A DNA stretch of 64,000 nucleotides from NCBI RefSeq assembly GCF_018070565.1, contig NZ_JAGPXL010000027.1, positions 1 to 64,000 of the forward strand, written 5' to 3'. This document shows positions 51,233 through 62,513 of the stretch, piece after piece (positions within the stretch are counted from its first letter, which is position 1; every line of letters starts with the position of its first letter). This DNA is from Streptomyces sp. B93 (GTDB lineage Bacteria > Actinomycetota > Actinomycetes > Streptomycetales > Streptomycetaceae). The notes below the pieces were generated by a model, which was not told where the DNA came from, searched no databases, and saw only the letters and a program-made list of their open reading frames with translations. Position numbers and translations under genes: made by a program.

Positions 51233-52483
51233 CTATCCGGTCACCGAGGACAGGTAGGCGGCCGTCTTCTCCGGCTCGTAGAAGAAGTTCTCGAAGTCGG
51301 CCGGGTCGTTGAAGCCGTTGGCGAAGCGGTCGGCGACCGGGGGCAGCTGTCCGGCGGCGCCGATCAGGTTCAGGACGTGCTCCGGCGGCGGGGCCAGCAT
51401 CGTGTTGGTCCACTTGGTGACGTGCCGCGCGGTCTCCCAGTAGCGGTCGAACGTGGCGCGCATCCAGTCCTCGTCGAACGGCTTGTCGCCGTGGTCGAGG
51501 ATCGAGGCGAGGTAGCTGGCGGCGCACTTGGACGCCGAGTTCGAACCCTGCCCGGTGATGGGGTCGTTGGCGACGACGACGTCGGCCACGCCGAGCACCA
51601 GACCGCCGCCGGGCAGCCGCCCGACCGGGTTGCGGACCGTGGGCGCGTAGCGGCCGGAGAGCGTGCCGCCCGCGTCGGTCAGCTCGACCTTGGTGGCCCG
51701 CGCGTACTCCCAGGGCAGGAACTTCTCCATCAGCTCCAGGGTGAGCGCGAGGTGCTCGGAGGGGTCCTTGACGTCCTTGAAGACGTCGAGCGGGCCGCCG
51801 GGTATGCCCTCCCAGAAGAGGATGTCGGCGCGGCCGGAGGTGGTGAACGTCGGCATGACGAACATCTCGCCGACGCCGGGCACCAGGTTGCAGCGCACCG
51901 CCTCCATGTCGGGGTGCTCGGGGCGGGGGCCCAGGCCGTGGACGTAGGCGACGGCGAGGGCGCGCTGCGGCTCGCTGTACGGAGAGCGCTCGGGGTCGCG
52001 GGCGAACATCTGCACGAGTTCGCCCTTGCCCGCCGAGACCAGGACCAGGTCGTACGTACGGGAGAAGTAGTCGAGGTCGCCGACCGCCGCGCCGTGGATG
52101 ACCAGCTGGCCGCCGCGCTGGGCGAACGTCTCCATCCAGCCCGCCATCTTCACCCGCTGGTCCACGGACTGCGCGAACCCGTCGAGCTTGCCCACCCAGT
52201 CGATCGCGCGCTGCGTGGGCCCCGGGTCGAAGGAGCCGGGCGCGGCGACGGAGACGCCGAGTCCCTCGATCCTGGGTGCCTGGGACTCCCAGAAGTTCAG
52301 GCCGAGGTCACGCTCGTGCTGGAGTGCGGTGTGGAACATGCACTGCGTCGACATGACCCGGCCGGAACGGATCTCGTCCGCCGTCCGGTTGGACATCAGC
52401 GTGACGTCGTATCCGTGTGACTGGAGGCCGAGGGCGAGCTGGAGTCCGGACTGACCGGCTCCCACGACGAGTATCTTCCGCAT
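51233..52483 (-). CDS. Styrene-monooxygenase-like FAD oxygenase of the conservon operon
   Basis: A 416-residue flavoprotein. The N-terminal Rossmann motif is ILVVGAGQSGLQLALGL (GxGxxG). TYDLVLVSAGKGELVQMF lies mid-protein and LVLGVADVVVANDPITGQGS is the second FAD-contacting segment. It resembles the StyA/indole oxygenase group of two-component FAD monooxygenases, which depend on a separate flavin reductase; none is adjacent. It is 14 bp after cvnD, the last gene of the five-gene unit. The substrate is unknown. Confidence 0.82.
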   Translation of the reverse strand: MRKILVVGAGQSGLQLALGLQSHGYDVTLMSNRTADEIRSGRVMSTQCMFHTALQHERDLGLNFWESQAPRIEGLGVSVAAPGSFDPGPTQRAIDWVGKLDGFAQSVDQRVKMAGWMETFAQRGGQLVIHGAAVGDLDYFSRTYDLVLVSAGKGELVQMFARDPERSPYSEPQRALAVAYVHGLGPRPEHPDMEAVRCNLVPGVGEMFVMPTFTTSGRADILFWEGIPGGPLDVFKDVKDPSEHLALTLELMEKFLPWEYARATKVELTDAGGTLSGRYAPTVRNPVGRLPGGGLVLGVADVVVANDPITGQGSNSASKCAASYLASILDHGDKPFDEDWMRATFDRYWETARHVTKWTNTMLAPPPEHVLNLIGAAGQLPPVADRFANGFNDPADFENFFYEPEKTAAYLSSVTG

Positions 52484-52497
52484 ACGAAGTCCGTCTC

Positions 52498-53139
52498 CTA
52501 CTCGGGGGTTTCGTCGAGCGCGTGGCCCACCAGGGCCAGGAGGGTCTCGATCACGGAGATCCTGCGCCGCGCATCCATGATCATGACAGGTATGTGCCGC
52601 GGGATGGTCAGCGCCTCCCGCACGTCCTCCGGCTCGAACACCTCACTGCCGTCGAAGTGGTTGACCGCGACGACGTAGGGCAGGCCGCAGCTCTCGAAGT
52701 AGTCCAACGCGGGCCAGCTGTCCTTCAGCCGCCGGGTGTCGACCAGCACCACCGCGCCGATCGCGCCGCGCACCAGGTCGTCCCACATGAACCAGAACCG
52801 CTGCTGGCCCGGCGTGCCGAACAGGTAGAGCACCAGGTCGTCGTCGAGCGTGATGCGGCCGAAGTCCATGGCCACGGTGGTGCTCACCTTGCCGGGCGTG
52901 GCGGTGAGATCGTCGGTCTCCTCGCTCGCCTCGGTCATCAGCGCCTCCGTCTGGAGGGGCGTGATCTCCGAGACGGCGGTGACCAGTGTGGTCTTGCCGA
53001 CGCCGAAGCCGCCCGCGACCACGATCTTCGTGGCGATGGGGGCGCGGGCGCGGTCCGTCTGCCACGGCCGCAGTTCCTCGTCCGGCTCCAAGGCCGGGGC
53101 GTCGCCGAAGGCGGCGGCGTCAGAGACGACGGAGTCCAC
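52498..53139 (-). CDS. cvnD: Conservon GTP-binding protein CvnD
   Basis: A 213-residue small GTPase-like ATP/GTP-binding protein. Motifs: P-loop VAGGFGVGKTTLVTAVSEI, MDFGRITLDDDLVLYLFGTP (G2/G3) and VAVNHFDGSEVF (NxxD-like G4). CvnD proteins act with CvnA-C in a membrane-associated complex resembling eukaryotic G-protein signalling. The start overlaps the end of cvnC by 20 bp. It is fourth in the operon. Confidence 0.93.
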   Translation of the reverse strand: MDSVVSDAAAFGDAPALEPDEELRPWQTDRARAPIATKIVVAGGFGVGKTTLVTAVSEITPLQTEALMTEASEETDDLTATPGKVSTTVAMDFGRITLDDDLVLYLFGTPGQQRFWFMWDDLVRGAIGAVVLVDTRRLKDSWPALDYFESCGLPYVVAVNHFDGSEVFEPEDVREALTIPRHIPVMIMDARRRISVIETLLALVGHALDETPE

Positions 53140-53560
53140 TCAGCACCCTTTCCAGCAGAGCGCGGTCCGGCCGGCCCGTGCCGTGGCCGGTTCCGGTGCC
53201 GTACACACGGATCTTTCCCTGGTCCGCGAGGTCGCTCAGCAGAACGCGGACCACGCCGAGCGGCATCTTCAGCAGCGCGGCGATCTCGGCCACCGTGCGC
53301 ATACGGCGGCACAGTTCGACGATGGCCCGCATCTCCGGCATCACCCGGGTGCTGAGGGAACCATTCGTCAGCTCTCTGCGCTCCGGCCCGGCGTCCAGCT
53401 CCGCGACGGCTTCCGTGGCGCCCACGAAGGTCTCCACGAGCAGGACGTGGCCGAAGCGGGTGCGGCCACCGGTGAGCGAGTAGGGGCGCACCCGGGCGGG
53501 CTTGCGGTCACCGCCGCGGACGGGGAGCTGTCCCTTGCGGTTCTTCGGCGCCGTACTCAT
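53120..53560 (-). CDS. cvnC: Conservon protein CvnC (DUF742)
   Basis: A 146-residue DUF742 protein. VRPYSLTGGRTRFGHVLLVE near the N-terminus and the winged-helix-like stretch TVAEIAALLKMPLGVVRVLL, then SDLADQGKIRV, are family hallmarks. It is encoded between the roadblock and GTPase genes; its start overlaps the cvnB stop by 4 bp (ATGA). It is a putative DNA-binding or adaptor component of the conservon. Confidence 0.93.
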   Translation of the reverse strand: MSTAPKNRKGQLPVRGGDRKPARVRPYSLTGGRTRFGHVLLVETFVGATEAVAELDAGPERRELTNGSLSTRVMPEMRAIVELCRRMRTVAEIAALLKMPLGVVRVLLSDLADQGKIRVYGTGTGHGTGRPDRALLERVLSGLRRL

Positions 53561-54063
53561 CGGCCGCTCCCGGTGGACTCCGCGGACTCCAGGGATTTTC
53601 GCAGCTCACTGCGGAGTTCCGGGGTCAGCACATGTCCGGCGCGGCCCACGAAGAGCGCCATGTGGTACGCCACCACGCTCATGTCGCAGTCAGCGGAGCC
53701 GTGCACGCCGAGCAGCGAGCCGTCGCTGATCGACATCACGAACAGGCTGCCCTCCTCCATGGCCACCATGGAGTGCTTGACGTTCCCGAACTGGAGCAGC
53801 TTCGCGGCGCCGACGGTGAGGCTGCCGATGCCGGAGACGATGGTGGCCAGGTCGGCGGAGGAGCCGCGCGGGCCGGTGGGGCGGTCGTCGGACGACTGGC
53901 GGGCCGCCTCGATCCGCCCCGGGTCGGAGGAGAGCAGCAGCAGGCCGTCGGAGGAGACCACCGCGACGGAGAGGATGCCGGGCACCTCCTCGACCAGGTT
54001 GGTCAGCAGCCAGTGCAGATTGCGGGCCTCACTGCTCAGTCCGAAGGTACTGGGCGCGGTCAA
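53557..54063 (-). CDS. cvnB: Conservon roadblock/LC7 protein CvnB
   Basis: A 168-residue roadblock/LC7-domain protein (LSSEARNLHWLLTNLVEEVP, ILSVAVVSSDGLLLLSSDP, and a VSGIGSLTVGAAKLLQFG helix). It is the likely GTPase-activating or scaffold partner of CvnD. Its ATG overlaps the cvnA stop by 4 bp. The extra C-terminal 30 residues (ELRSELRKSLESAESTGSG) are more than the minimal domain. Confidence 0.93.
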   Translation of the reverse strand: MTAPSTFGLSSEARNLHWLLTNLVEEVPGILSVAVVSSDGLLLLSSDPGRIEAARQSSDDRPTGPRGSSADLATIVSGIGSLTVGAAKLLQFGNVKHSMVAMEEGSLFVMSISDGSLLGVHGSADCDMSVVAYHMALFVGRAGHVLTPELRSELRKSLESAESTGSGR

Positions 54064-56921
54064 CTGCTTGCCTCCTCGACTGTGCCCCCCGTGGCTTCTT
54101 CAGCGTGGTCGTGTGCTCGTGCGCGTGCGGCGTCCGGTGCCGTCGGGTCGGGCGTACGGTTCTGGGCCGTCTGCTCGGTGATCTCCGCCTCCACCTCGCG
54201 CCGGCCGGCCTCCGCCCCCCGACGGAAACCGCCCAGCCGGCGCCTAAGCGCCTCGGCGTCGACGGCTCCCGACCTGGGCCGGGGTGCCGTCGCGGGCGCG
54301 GTGATCTTCGGGGTGCGCTTGGGCAGCCCCTTGTCGGTGACCGGGTCGTCGTCCCCCTCGTCGGGTGTGCGGTCGTGGGTGTCGGGGCCGATCGCGTACG
54401 GGTCGGCGGTGGGAGGGGGCTCCGGTGCGCCTTCGGGTGCGGGATCGGCTTCGGATACGGGAGCGTCCTTGGATGCGGCCGGGGCTGGTGGGGCCGGGTC
54501 GGGCTCGGTCGGCTGGGCCGGGATCAGGAGTTCCATGGTGGTCTCGGCGGGGCGCTCGGCGGCGCGGTCCTCCGCCGGGGACTCCTCGGCCGTGTCGGCG
54601 TCGGTCCCGGCCTCCGGGTCGGCCTCGGCCTCGGTGCCCGTGGCCGCGCCCGTCTCCTCCGCCTGAGCCGTCTCCCGTACGGCCTTCTCCGCCAATGCCA
54701 CCAGCGGGTCGTCGCCGCCCGTCCGGCCGGGCAGGACGTTGGAGTTGGCCTCGGCGTCCGCGCCGGGCAGCGAGAAGGTGCCGGTGGTGGTGACCGGCGA
54801 GGCCGCCGGTGCGGTGGCCGTGGGCGAGGCGGCGGCCAGCAGGGCCTCCGGCAGGATCACCACGGCCGCGATGCCGCCCTGCTTCTGCTCCCGCAGCTGC
54901 ACCCGCACCCCGTGCCGGTGGGCGAGCCGGGCCACCACGTACAGGCCGAGCCCGAGTCCGTCCTCGCCCTCCTGGTCGTAGGGCGACTCCGGGTCGAAGT
55001 CGCCGAGCCGGGCGTTGAGGCGGCTCATCCGGTCGTCGGTCATGCCGATGCCCTCGTCCTGCACGGAGAGCATGACCTCGCCGTTCTCCAGCAGCCAGCC
55101 GGAGATCTCCACGGGCAGGTCGGGCGGGGAGAACGAGGTGGCGTTCTCCATGAGTTCGGCGAGCAGGTGGGAGAGGTCGTCGGCGGCGAACCCGGCGATG
55201 TGCGCGTGCGGCGGCAGCGCGGCGATCCGGACCCGCTCGTAGCGCTCGATCTCGCTGACGGCGGCTCGTACGACGTCCACGAGCGGGACGGGACCGGCGC
55301 TCTGCTGGACGTGTTCGGTACCGGCGAGGACGAGCAGGTTCTCGCTGTGCCGCCGCATGACGGTGGCGAAGTGGTCGAGCTTGAAGAGGGTGGCGAGCCG
55401 GTCCGGGTCCTGCTCGCGCTCCTCCAGGCCCTCGATGACGGCGAGCTGCCGCTCGACCAGCCCGAGGGTGCGCAGCGCGAGGTTGACGAAGGTGGAGCCG
55501 ATGCTGCCGCGCAGCCGCTCCAGCTGGGCGGCGGCCTCGTCGAGTTCACCGCGCAGTCCCTCGCGGGCGTCGGCCATCTTCTGCCGCTGGCCGACGAGGT
55601 GCTTGCGGTCGGCCTCCAGGGTGACGATGCGGTCCTGGAGGGCGGCGGCGTGCGCGTGCAGGGCGTTGACGGACCGGACGACCTGGGCGAACTCGTCGTT
55701 GCGGCCGGTGAACCTCACGGGTTCCTCGGCGGCCGGGTCCTCGGCCCCGGCGAGCCGGGCGGAGCCGCGCCGCAGCACCGACAGCGGCCGGGTGAGGGTG
55801 CGGGCCATGGCCGTGGCGATGCCTACGGCCAGCAGCATCAGCGCGCCGAGCACGGCGATGCGGATCTCCAGCGCGGTGACGTCGTCGTCGCGCAGCTGGG
55901 CGAGGTCCTTGGCGCGCCGGTCGTAGAGGGCGGACTCGGCGCCGCGCATGGAGTCGATGCGGGCGGAGAGGGCCGCGGCCAGCTTCCCGGGGTCGGTGTC
56001 GAGTTCGCGGTCGCTGAGGGTGGGCTGGTCGGTGAGGTCGGCGAGGTACTTCTCCGCCGAGTTGACCTCGGGTCCGGTGACGGTGGAGTCGTACGACGTC
56101 TTGGCGGCCTTGGTCGCGGTCTCGCGGAAGTCGGCCAGGGCGGCGTCGGAGCGGAGCCGGGCCTGCTGGGCGGCGGCGCTGAGCGCGGTGCGCTGCTTGG
56201 CGTCGGCCTCCGAGGTGACGGTGGTCTCCGAGGGCAGGCCGGTGATCGGGTCGTAGACGGTCTGGGTGGTGCTGGGCACGCTGAGCGCGGCGAGCAGGAG
56301 TCCGCGGGCGGCGGCGGCCTGCTGGACGGCGGCGTCGAGTTCGGCGAGGGCGTGGTCGCCGGAGCCCGCGCGGGGCGGGGTCAGCTCGGCCAGGTCCTCG
56401 GCGAGCCGGTGCAGCTCGGTGATGGCCGCCGTGTAGGCGTCGTGCGCTTCGAGAGCGGTGCTCTTGCCGGTGAGCGCCGCTCTGCGGACGGCGGCGATGC
56501 CCTCCAGGTCGGCGCGGAGCGCGGCGGGGGTGTCGGCGTCGGTCCGCAGCTCCTCGACCTGCCGGTCGACGCGGGCGCTGGGGTCCTCCGCGGGCGCCTT
56601 GGACTTGGGGCGTCCGGCGGCGATGTACGAGGTGACCTCGTCGCGTTCGTCGGCCAGGGCGTGCGCCAGCATGAGCGCGTCCCGGGTCTGCTCGGCGAGC
56701 GTCACCAGCTCCTGGGAGTCGTGGAGGTCACCGGAGGCGGTGAGCACGGAGGGGGCGCCCGCACCGGCGATGGCGGCGGCCACCACGGCCACGGCCACGA
56801 TCAGCCGGTTGCGTACGTGCGTGGGGCGGCCCTTGCCGACGGGGGGCTGCTCGGTGCCCCCTTCGGAGGCCGTCTGCCTGCCTGTGCGCCGAGGCCGCTT
56901 CTTCTGCACCGGTGCTCGCAT
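54060..56921 (-). CDS. cvnA: Conservon sensor histidine kinase CvnA
   Basis: A 953-residue membrane kinase. It has a cytoplasmic basic N-terminus, a transmembrane segment at about 40-60 (RLIVAVAVVAAAIAGAGAPS), and a roughly 280-residue helical extracellular nitrate/nitrite-sensing-like domain. A second segment follows at about 350-370 (IRIAVLGALMLLAVGIATAM), then HAMP and a HATPase domain with LMENATSFSPPDLPVEI and DEGIGM. No normal H-box is obvious, as is usual for CvnA. The last 250 residues are Ala/Pro/Glu-rich. It is the first gene of the cvnABCD-monooxygenase operon. Confidence 0.93.
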   Translation of the reverse strand: MRAPVQKKRPRRTGRQTASEGGTEQPPVGKGRPTHVRNRLIVAVAVVAAAIAGAGAPSVLTASGDLHDSQELVTLAEQTRDALMLAHALADERDEVTSYIAAGRPKSKAPAEDPSARVDRQVEELRTDADTPAALRADLEGIAAVRRAALTGKSTALEAHDAYTAAITELHRLAEDLAELTPPRAGSGDHALAELDAAVQQAAAARGLLLAALSVPSTTQTVYDPITGLPSETTVTSEADAKQRTALSAAAQQARLRSDAALADFRETATKAAKTSYDSTVTGPEVNSAEKYLADLTDQPTLSDRELDTDPGKLAAALSARIDSMRGAESALYDRRAKDLAQLRDDDVTALEIRIAVLGALMLLAVGIATAMARTLTRPLSVLRRGSARLAGAEDPAAEEPVRFTGRNDEFAQVVRSVNALHAHAAALQDRIVTLEADRKHLVGQRQKMADAREGLRGELDEAAAQLERLRGSIGSTFVNLALRTLGLVERQLAVIEGLEEREQDPDRLATLFKLDHFATVMRRHSENLLVLAGTEHVQQSAGPVPLVDVVRAAVSEIERYERVRIAALPPHAHIAGFAADDLSHLLAELMENATSFSPPDLPVEISGWLLENGEVMLSVQDEGIGMTDDRMSRLNARLGDFDPESPYDQEGEDGLGLGLYVVARLAHRHGVRVQLREQKQGGIAAVVILPEALLAAASPTATAPAASPVTTTGTFSLPGADAEANSNVLPGRTGGDDPLVALAEKAVRETAQAEETGAATGTEAEADPEAGTDADTAEESPAEDRAAERPAETTMELLIPAQPTEPDPAPPAPAASKDAPVSEADPAPEGAPEPPPTADPYAIGPDTHDRTPDEGDDDPVTDKGLPKRTPKITAPATAPRPRSGAVDAEALRRRLGGFRRGAEAGRREVEAEITEQTAQNRTPDPTAPDAARARAHDHAEEATGGTVEEASS

Positions 56922-57314
56922 TCCGTAACTCGTGTACCCAAGGGCCCGGGTGAGCCGCCGTCAACTCGACGCGCGCTCCCCGGCTGCTGAACCGCGGTCG
57001 GTCGGGGAGGGACCCCCACCGGTGACGAACCCTCCCAGTGCCGGTGGGCGGTGGTCGCGCATCGTCTGACCCGCCACCCGAAGGAGTGAATACCGTGGGG
57101 GAGTTGAGGGGCAAGTTCCCGTGGTGCGTGCGAGGGCCTTGTGCGGCGGGCCGGTTGGACGTCTGGGGCGGGCTTTGGCAATATTCGCCGCCACGTCTTC
57201 CCGGAGCGCTCCATTCCCGCCCAAAACCGGCAGCTGACCTGCGGCGGCGCGATGACTCGGGGGTGGCTGCGGCCCTTTCGCGGACGTTGTGAAGGGGTGG
57301 TGCAGACTGGCGCC
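56922..57314. other. Intergenic region between cvnA and PP2C-like gene
   Basis: About 390 bp holding the divergent promoters. No convincing small gene, repeat or terminator was seen. Confidence 0.4.
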
Positions 57315-58103
57315 ATGCGAACGGAACTTGTGTCGGAGCCCGGTGACCCGGACCGTCCCAACGAGGACTTCGCCGCCGTCGGACTACCCGCTTCGGGACA
57401 GGGTGGGGCGGTCGTCGTGCTGGACGGGGTGACGCCGCCGGCGGACGGCACGGGCTGTCGGCACTCCGTGCCCTGGTACACCGCCCGACTGGGCGGAGCG
57501 CTGACCGAACTGACCGTTTCACTCCCGGATGTTCCCCTGTCCGACGTGCTGGCCCGGGCGATCACGCGTACCGCCGGGGCCCATGCGCAAACCTGTGACC
57601 TTTCTCACCCGCGCACCCCACAGGCGACGGTGACCCTGGCCCGCTGGACCCCGGACGCGGTCGACTACCTGCTGCTCGCCGACTCGGCCCTGCTGGTGGA
57701 GTCCCCCGACGGCACGGTCACCGCGCTCCTCGACGACCGCCTGGCCCGCATCCCGGCCGCCGCCCGCACCTCCGACGCCGTGATCGACGCCACGCTCCGC
57801 AACAAGGAGGGCGGCTTCTGGACCGCCGCGGCGGACCCCTCGGTCGCGGCCCGCGCGGTGACGGGCACCCTGCCCCGGGACCGGGTCCGCTCCCTCACCG
57901 CCCTGACGGACGGGGCGGCCCGCTGGGTGGAGAAGTTCCGCGAGGGCGACTGGTCCCAGTGCCTGGCCCTCGTACGCAAGGAGGGCGCCCGGTCCCTGGT
58001 GGCCCGCGTACGAGCCCTGGAGACCGCCGACCGCGACCGGCGGACGCACCTGCGCCGCAGCAAGACCCACGACGACGCGACGGTGGTACACGCGGAGCTG
58101 TGA
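57315..58103 (+). CDS. PP2C-like protein phosphatase family protein
   Basis: A 262-residue protein starting MRTELVSEPGDPDRPNEDF. This resembles the PP2C opening (N-E-D-F), with VVVLDGVTPP for the metal-binding DG motif, then VDYLLLADSALLVESPDG and TALTDGAARWVEKF, and a late KTHDDATVVHAEL with the final aspartate. Metal-site aspartates are therefore mostly kept. A cytoplasmic Ser/Thr phosphatase role is plausible but the protein is a divergent member. Confidence 0.7.
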   Translation: MRTELVSEPGDPDRPNEDFAAVGLPASGQGGAVVVLDGVTPPADGTGCRHSVPWYTARLGGALTELTVSLPDVPLSDVLARAITRTAGAHAQTCDLSHPRTPQATVTLARWTPDAVDYLLLADSALLVESPDGTVTALLDDRLARIPAAARTSDAVIDATLRNKEGGFWTAAADPSVAARAVTGTLPRDRVRSLTALTDGAARWVEKFREGDWSQCLALVRKEGARSLVARVRALETADRDRRTHLRRSKTHDDATVVHAEL

Positions 58104-58442
58104 CCCTCCCGGCGGCCACCGAGTCGCGTGCCGGTCACACGCCGAGCGGGGGTGGGCGCGGGACGCCACGGGTGACGGCGGGATGCCGGGAGCGGAGGCG
58201 AACGCCGAGGGCGGACGCGAACACCGGGAGCGGACGCGAACACCGGGAGCAGAGGCGAACACCGAGGGCGGAGGCGAACGCCGAGGGCGGACGCGGGGCG
58301 GCTGCCCGGGACAGGCGCGTGGTCGCCCGGTGCGGGCGGACAGCCGCCCGGCGGCGCCCCGGGTGGGCCGCCCTTCCCGGTGACCGCGCCCGTCATCTCA
58401 CCTCGCGCGGGTCCGGCGGCCCGGCCTCGCCGTCCAGGGCCG
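58104..58442. other. Intergenic stretch dominated by a minisatellite
   Basis: No gene is supported. Most of the stretch is GC-rich and includes six 19-bp repeats (58179-58292). Convergent PP2C-like and MarR genes end on either side. Confidence 0.5.
58179..58292 (+). repeat. Six 19-bp tandem repeats
   Basis: Units begin at 58179, 58198, 58217, 58236, 58255 and 58274. A typical unit is GCGAACACCGGGAGCGGAC, with alternating ACACC/ACGCC and GGGAG/GAGGG variants. They lie between two convergent genes. Confidence 0.85.
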
Positions 58443-58934
58443 TCACTTCTCCATGCCGCGGTTCAACTGGTTGAGCAGGCGGGCCAGTTCCGCGACCTCC
58501 GCGCGGTCCCAGTGGGAGAGCTTCTCGACGTAGCGGGCGCGGCGGGCGACGCGGACGCTCTGGACGCGGGTGCGGCCCTCCTCGGTGAGGTGCACCAGCC
58601 AGGCGCGCCCGTCGGCGGGGTCGGGTTCCCGGGCCACCAGGCCGAGGTCCTCCAGGGCGCGCAGCTGCCGGGACATGGTGGCCTTGCCGACGCCGATGTA
58701 CGCGGCGAGATCGGTGGCCCGCTGACGGCCGTGCTCCTCCAGCCGCACGAGCAGTCCGTACGCGGCGGACTCCAGGTCCGGATGGACCGCGCGGGCCATC
58801 TCGCCCTGGTTGGCGCGGGCCCGCCGCAGGAAGACCGTCAGCTCGCGCTCCAGCGCCAGGAACTCCTGGTCCGCACCAGCCGTCGACGCACCGGGTTGCC
58901 CCCGGTGTCCTCCGCCGTTTCCGTCCTCGTGCAC
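58443..58934 (-). CDS. MarR-family regulator
   Basis: A 163-residue MarR protein. The winged helix is clear: HPDLESAAYGLLVRLEEHGR, then ATDLAAYIGVGKATMSRQLR and the wing DPADGRAWLVHLTEEG. It is transcribed away from lon and has no obvious operon partner. The start MHEDGNGGG could be later, because the first 25 residues are low complexity. Confidence 0.9.
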   Translation of the reverse strand: MHEDGNGGGHRGQPGASTAGADQEFLALERELTVFLRRARANQGEMARAVHPDLESAAYGLLVRLEEHGRQRATDLAAYIGVGKATMSRQLRALEDLGLVAREPDPADGRAWLVHLTEEGRTRVQSVRVARRARYVEKLSHWDRAEVAELARLLNQLNRGMEK

Positions 58935-59087
58935 GTCAGCACCCCTGCCCGGTTTCCCGTCACTGAAAGTTTCCGTCCTGGGCGCCCATCGCCGCAGTTC
59001 GGTCAGTATTTCGCAGGCTCAGACCAACGGCAGCTTCCGGAATATCTCCTTCCGCAGTCTCTGCGTGCGTAGAGACCCTCACGGCGA

Positions 59088-59120
59088 AGGCCCGGGCCTC
59101 CCTCACGAGAACCCGGGCCT
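59088..59120 (-). terminator. Probable terminator of lon
   Basis: AGGCCCGGG (59088-59096) and CCCGGGCCT (59112-59120) form a 9-bp stem with a 15-nt loop, about 20 bp past the lon stop. Confidence 0.6.
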
Positions 59121-59141
59121 CCACCTCACCGGCCGCGTCCG

Positions 59142-61574
<2,433 letters not shown>

Positions 61575-61596
61575 GATCTCCCCTTAGGCAGTCAAG

Positions 61597-61615
61597 TTGA
61601 GCTATGCCGACTCAA
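61597..61615. promoter_or_regulatory. HspR operator (HAIR element) upstream of lon
   Basis: TTGAG-N9-CTCAA fits the core of the HAIR consensus CTTGAGT-N7-ACTCAAG. It lies 23 bp upstream of the lon start. HspR repression of lon is established in Streptomyces, so heat-shock induction is expected. Confidence 0.8.
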
Positions 61616-61749
61616 TGCTCGACGGTCCTTGAATGTTCCCCAACCCCTCCGGCGTTCGCTGTGGGCGATCACCCCTGCCGGTCGGCGCCGGTGCCGCATA
61701 CGGTCCTCTGTAATAGGCATTACCGCCGAGCACCCATTACGGAGGGGTC

Positions 61750-62410
61750 ATGGAGAACGTCGTCGGAACCTGGGTCGACGGCTGGGTCGTCTCCCGCGGG
61801 GCCGCCCCGCCGCAGGTGGAGCCCTGGGGCTGGACCATCGACATGGGCCAGGCCGAGCACGTCACCCGTCATGTCCTCGCCGCCACCGGCGACGCCGTCG
61901 AGGAGGCCACCGTCCGCAAGGTCGCCGACGCCGTGACCTGGCGCCGGAGTCTGGCTGAAGGTCTTCGCCGACCCCGCGCGGGTCGGCGGCTGGCTGGGCG
62001 AGGGCTGGTGGACCGACCCCGAACCGGGCCACCTGATGACCTTCCGCGTCCCGGACCGCGCCCCCGCCGCACCGGAGATTCCCGAGGGCTTCCGGCTGCG
62101 CGTGTGGACCCGGGCGGGCGTCACGCGCGTGCTGCTCGCCGCGCCGGACGGCGCCCTCGCGGCCCGCGGCCAGCTCGCCGCCACCGGCGCGACCGCGGTC
62201 GTGGACCAGATAGAGACGGCACCGGCGCACCGGCGCAAGGGCCTCGGCAGCCGTGTGATGACCCTCCTGCACCGCACCGCCGCCGAACAGGGCGTCAGGA
62301 CCGCGGTCCTGGCGGGCACCCCGGCGGGGCGGGCGCTCTACGAGCACCTGGAATGGCGGACGGAAGCCCCGCTGACCTCCGCCAGGTTCACCGGCCGCGA
62401 CGACGCCTGA
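61750..62410 (+). pseudogene. GNAT acetyltransferase with a frameshift
   Basis: The N-terminal part reads from the ATG at 61750 (MENVVGTWVDGWVVSRGAAP, GWTIDMGQAEHVTRHVL) to about 61940. The expected continuation VWLKVFADPARVGGWLGEG lies in another frame and leads into the C-terminal GNAT domain (VVDQIETAPAHRRKGLGSRV, AGTPAGRALYEHLEW) ending at 62410. The frames differ by one base. The gene is therefore broken, or there is a sequencing error near 61935-61950. The C-terminal half alone (from 62036) would still encode a short GNAT domain. Confidence 0.7.
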
Positions 62411-62513
62411 CCGTGCGTACGCCCCCGTTGGACGCGCCTCCTGGACGCCGTACGCCCGCCACCCGCCGGTAATTCCGCCGACACCCGGCGAACACGGGTG
62501 CCAGGATGACCCC

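Noticed and set aside
54105..56990. 961-codon open frame on the plus strand
   Set aside because: It is antisense to cvnA with repetitive Gly/Val/Asp composition; a shadow.
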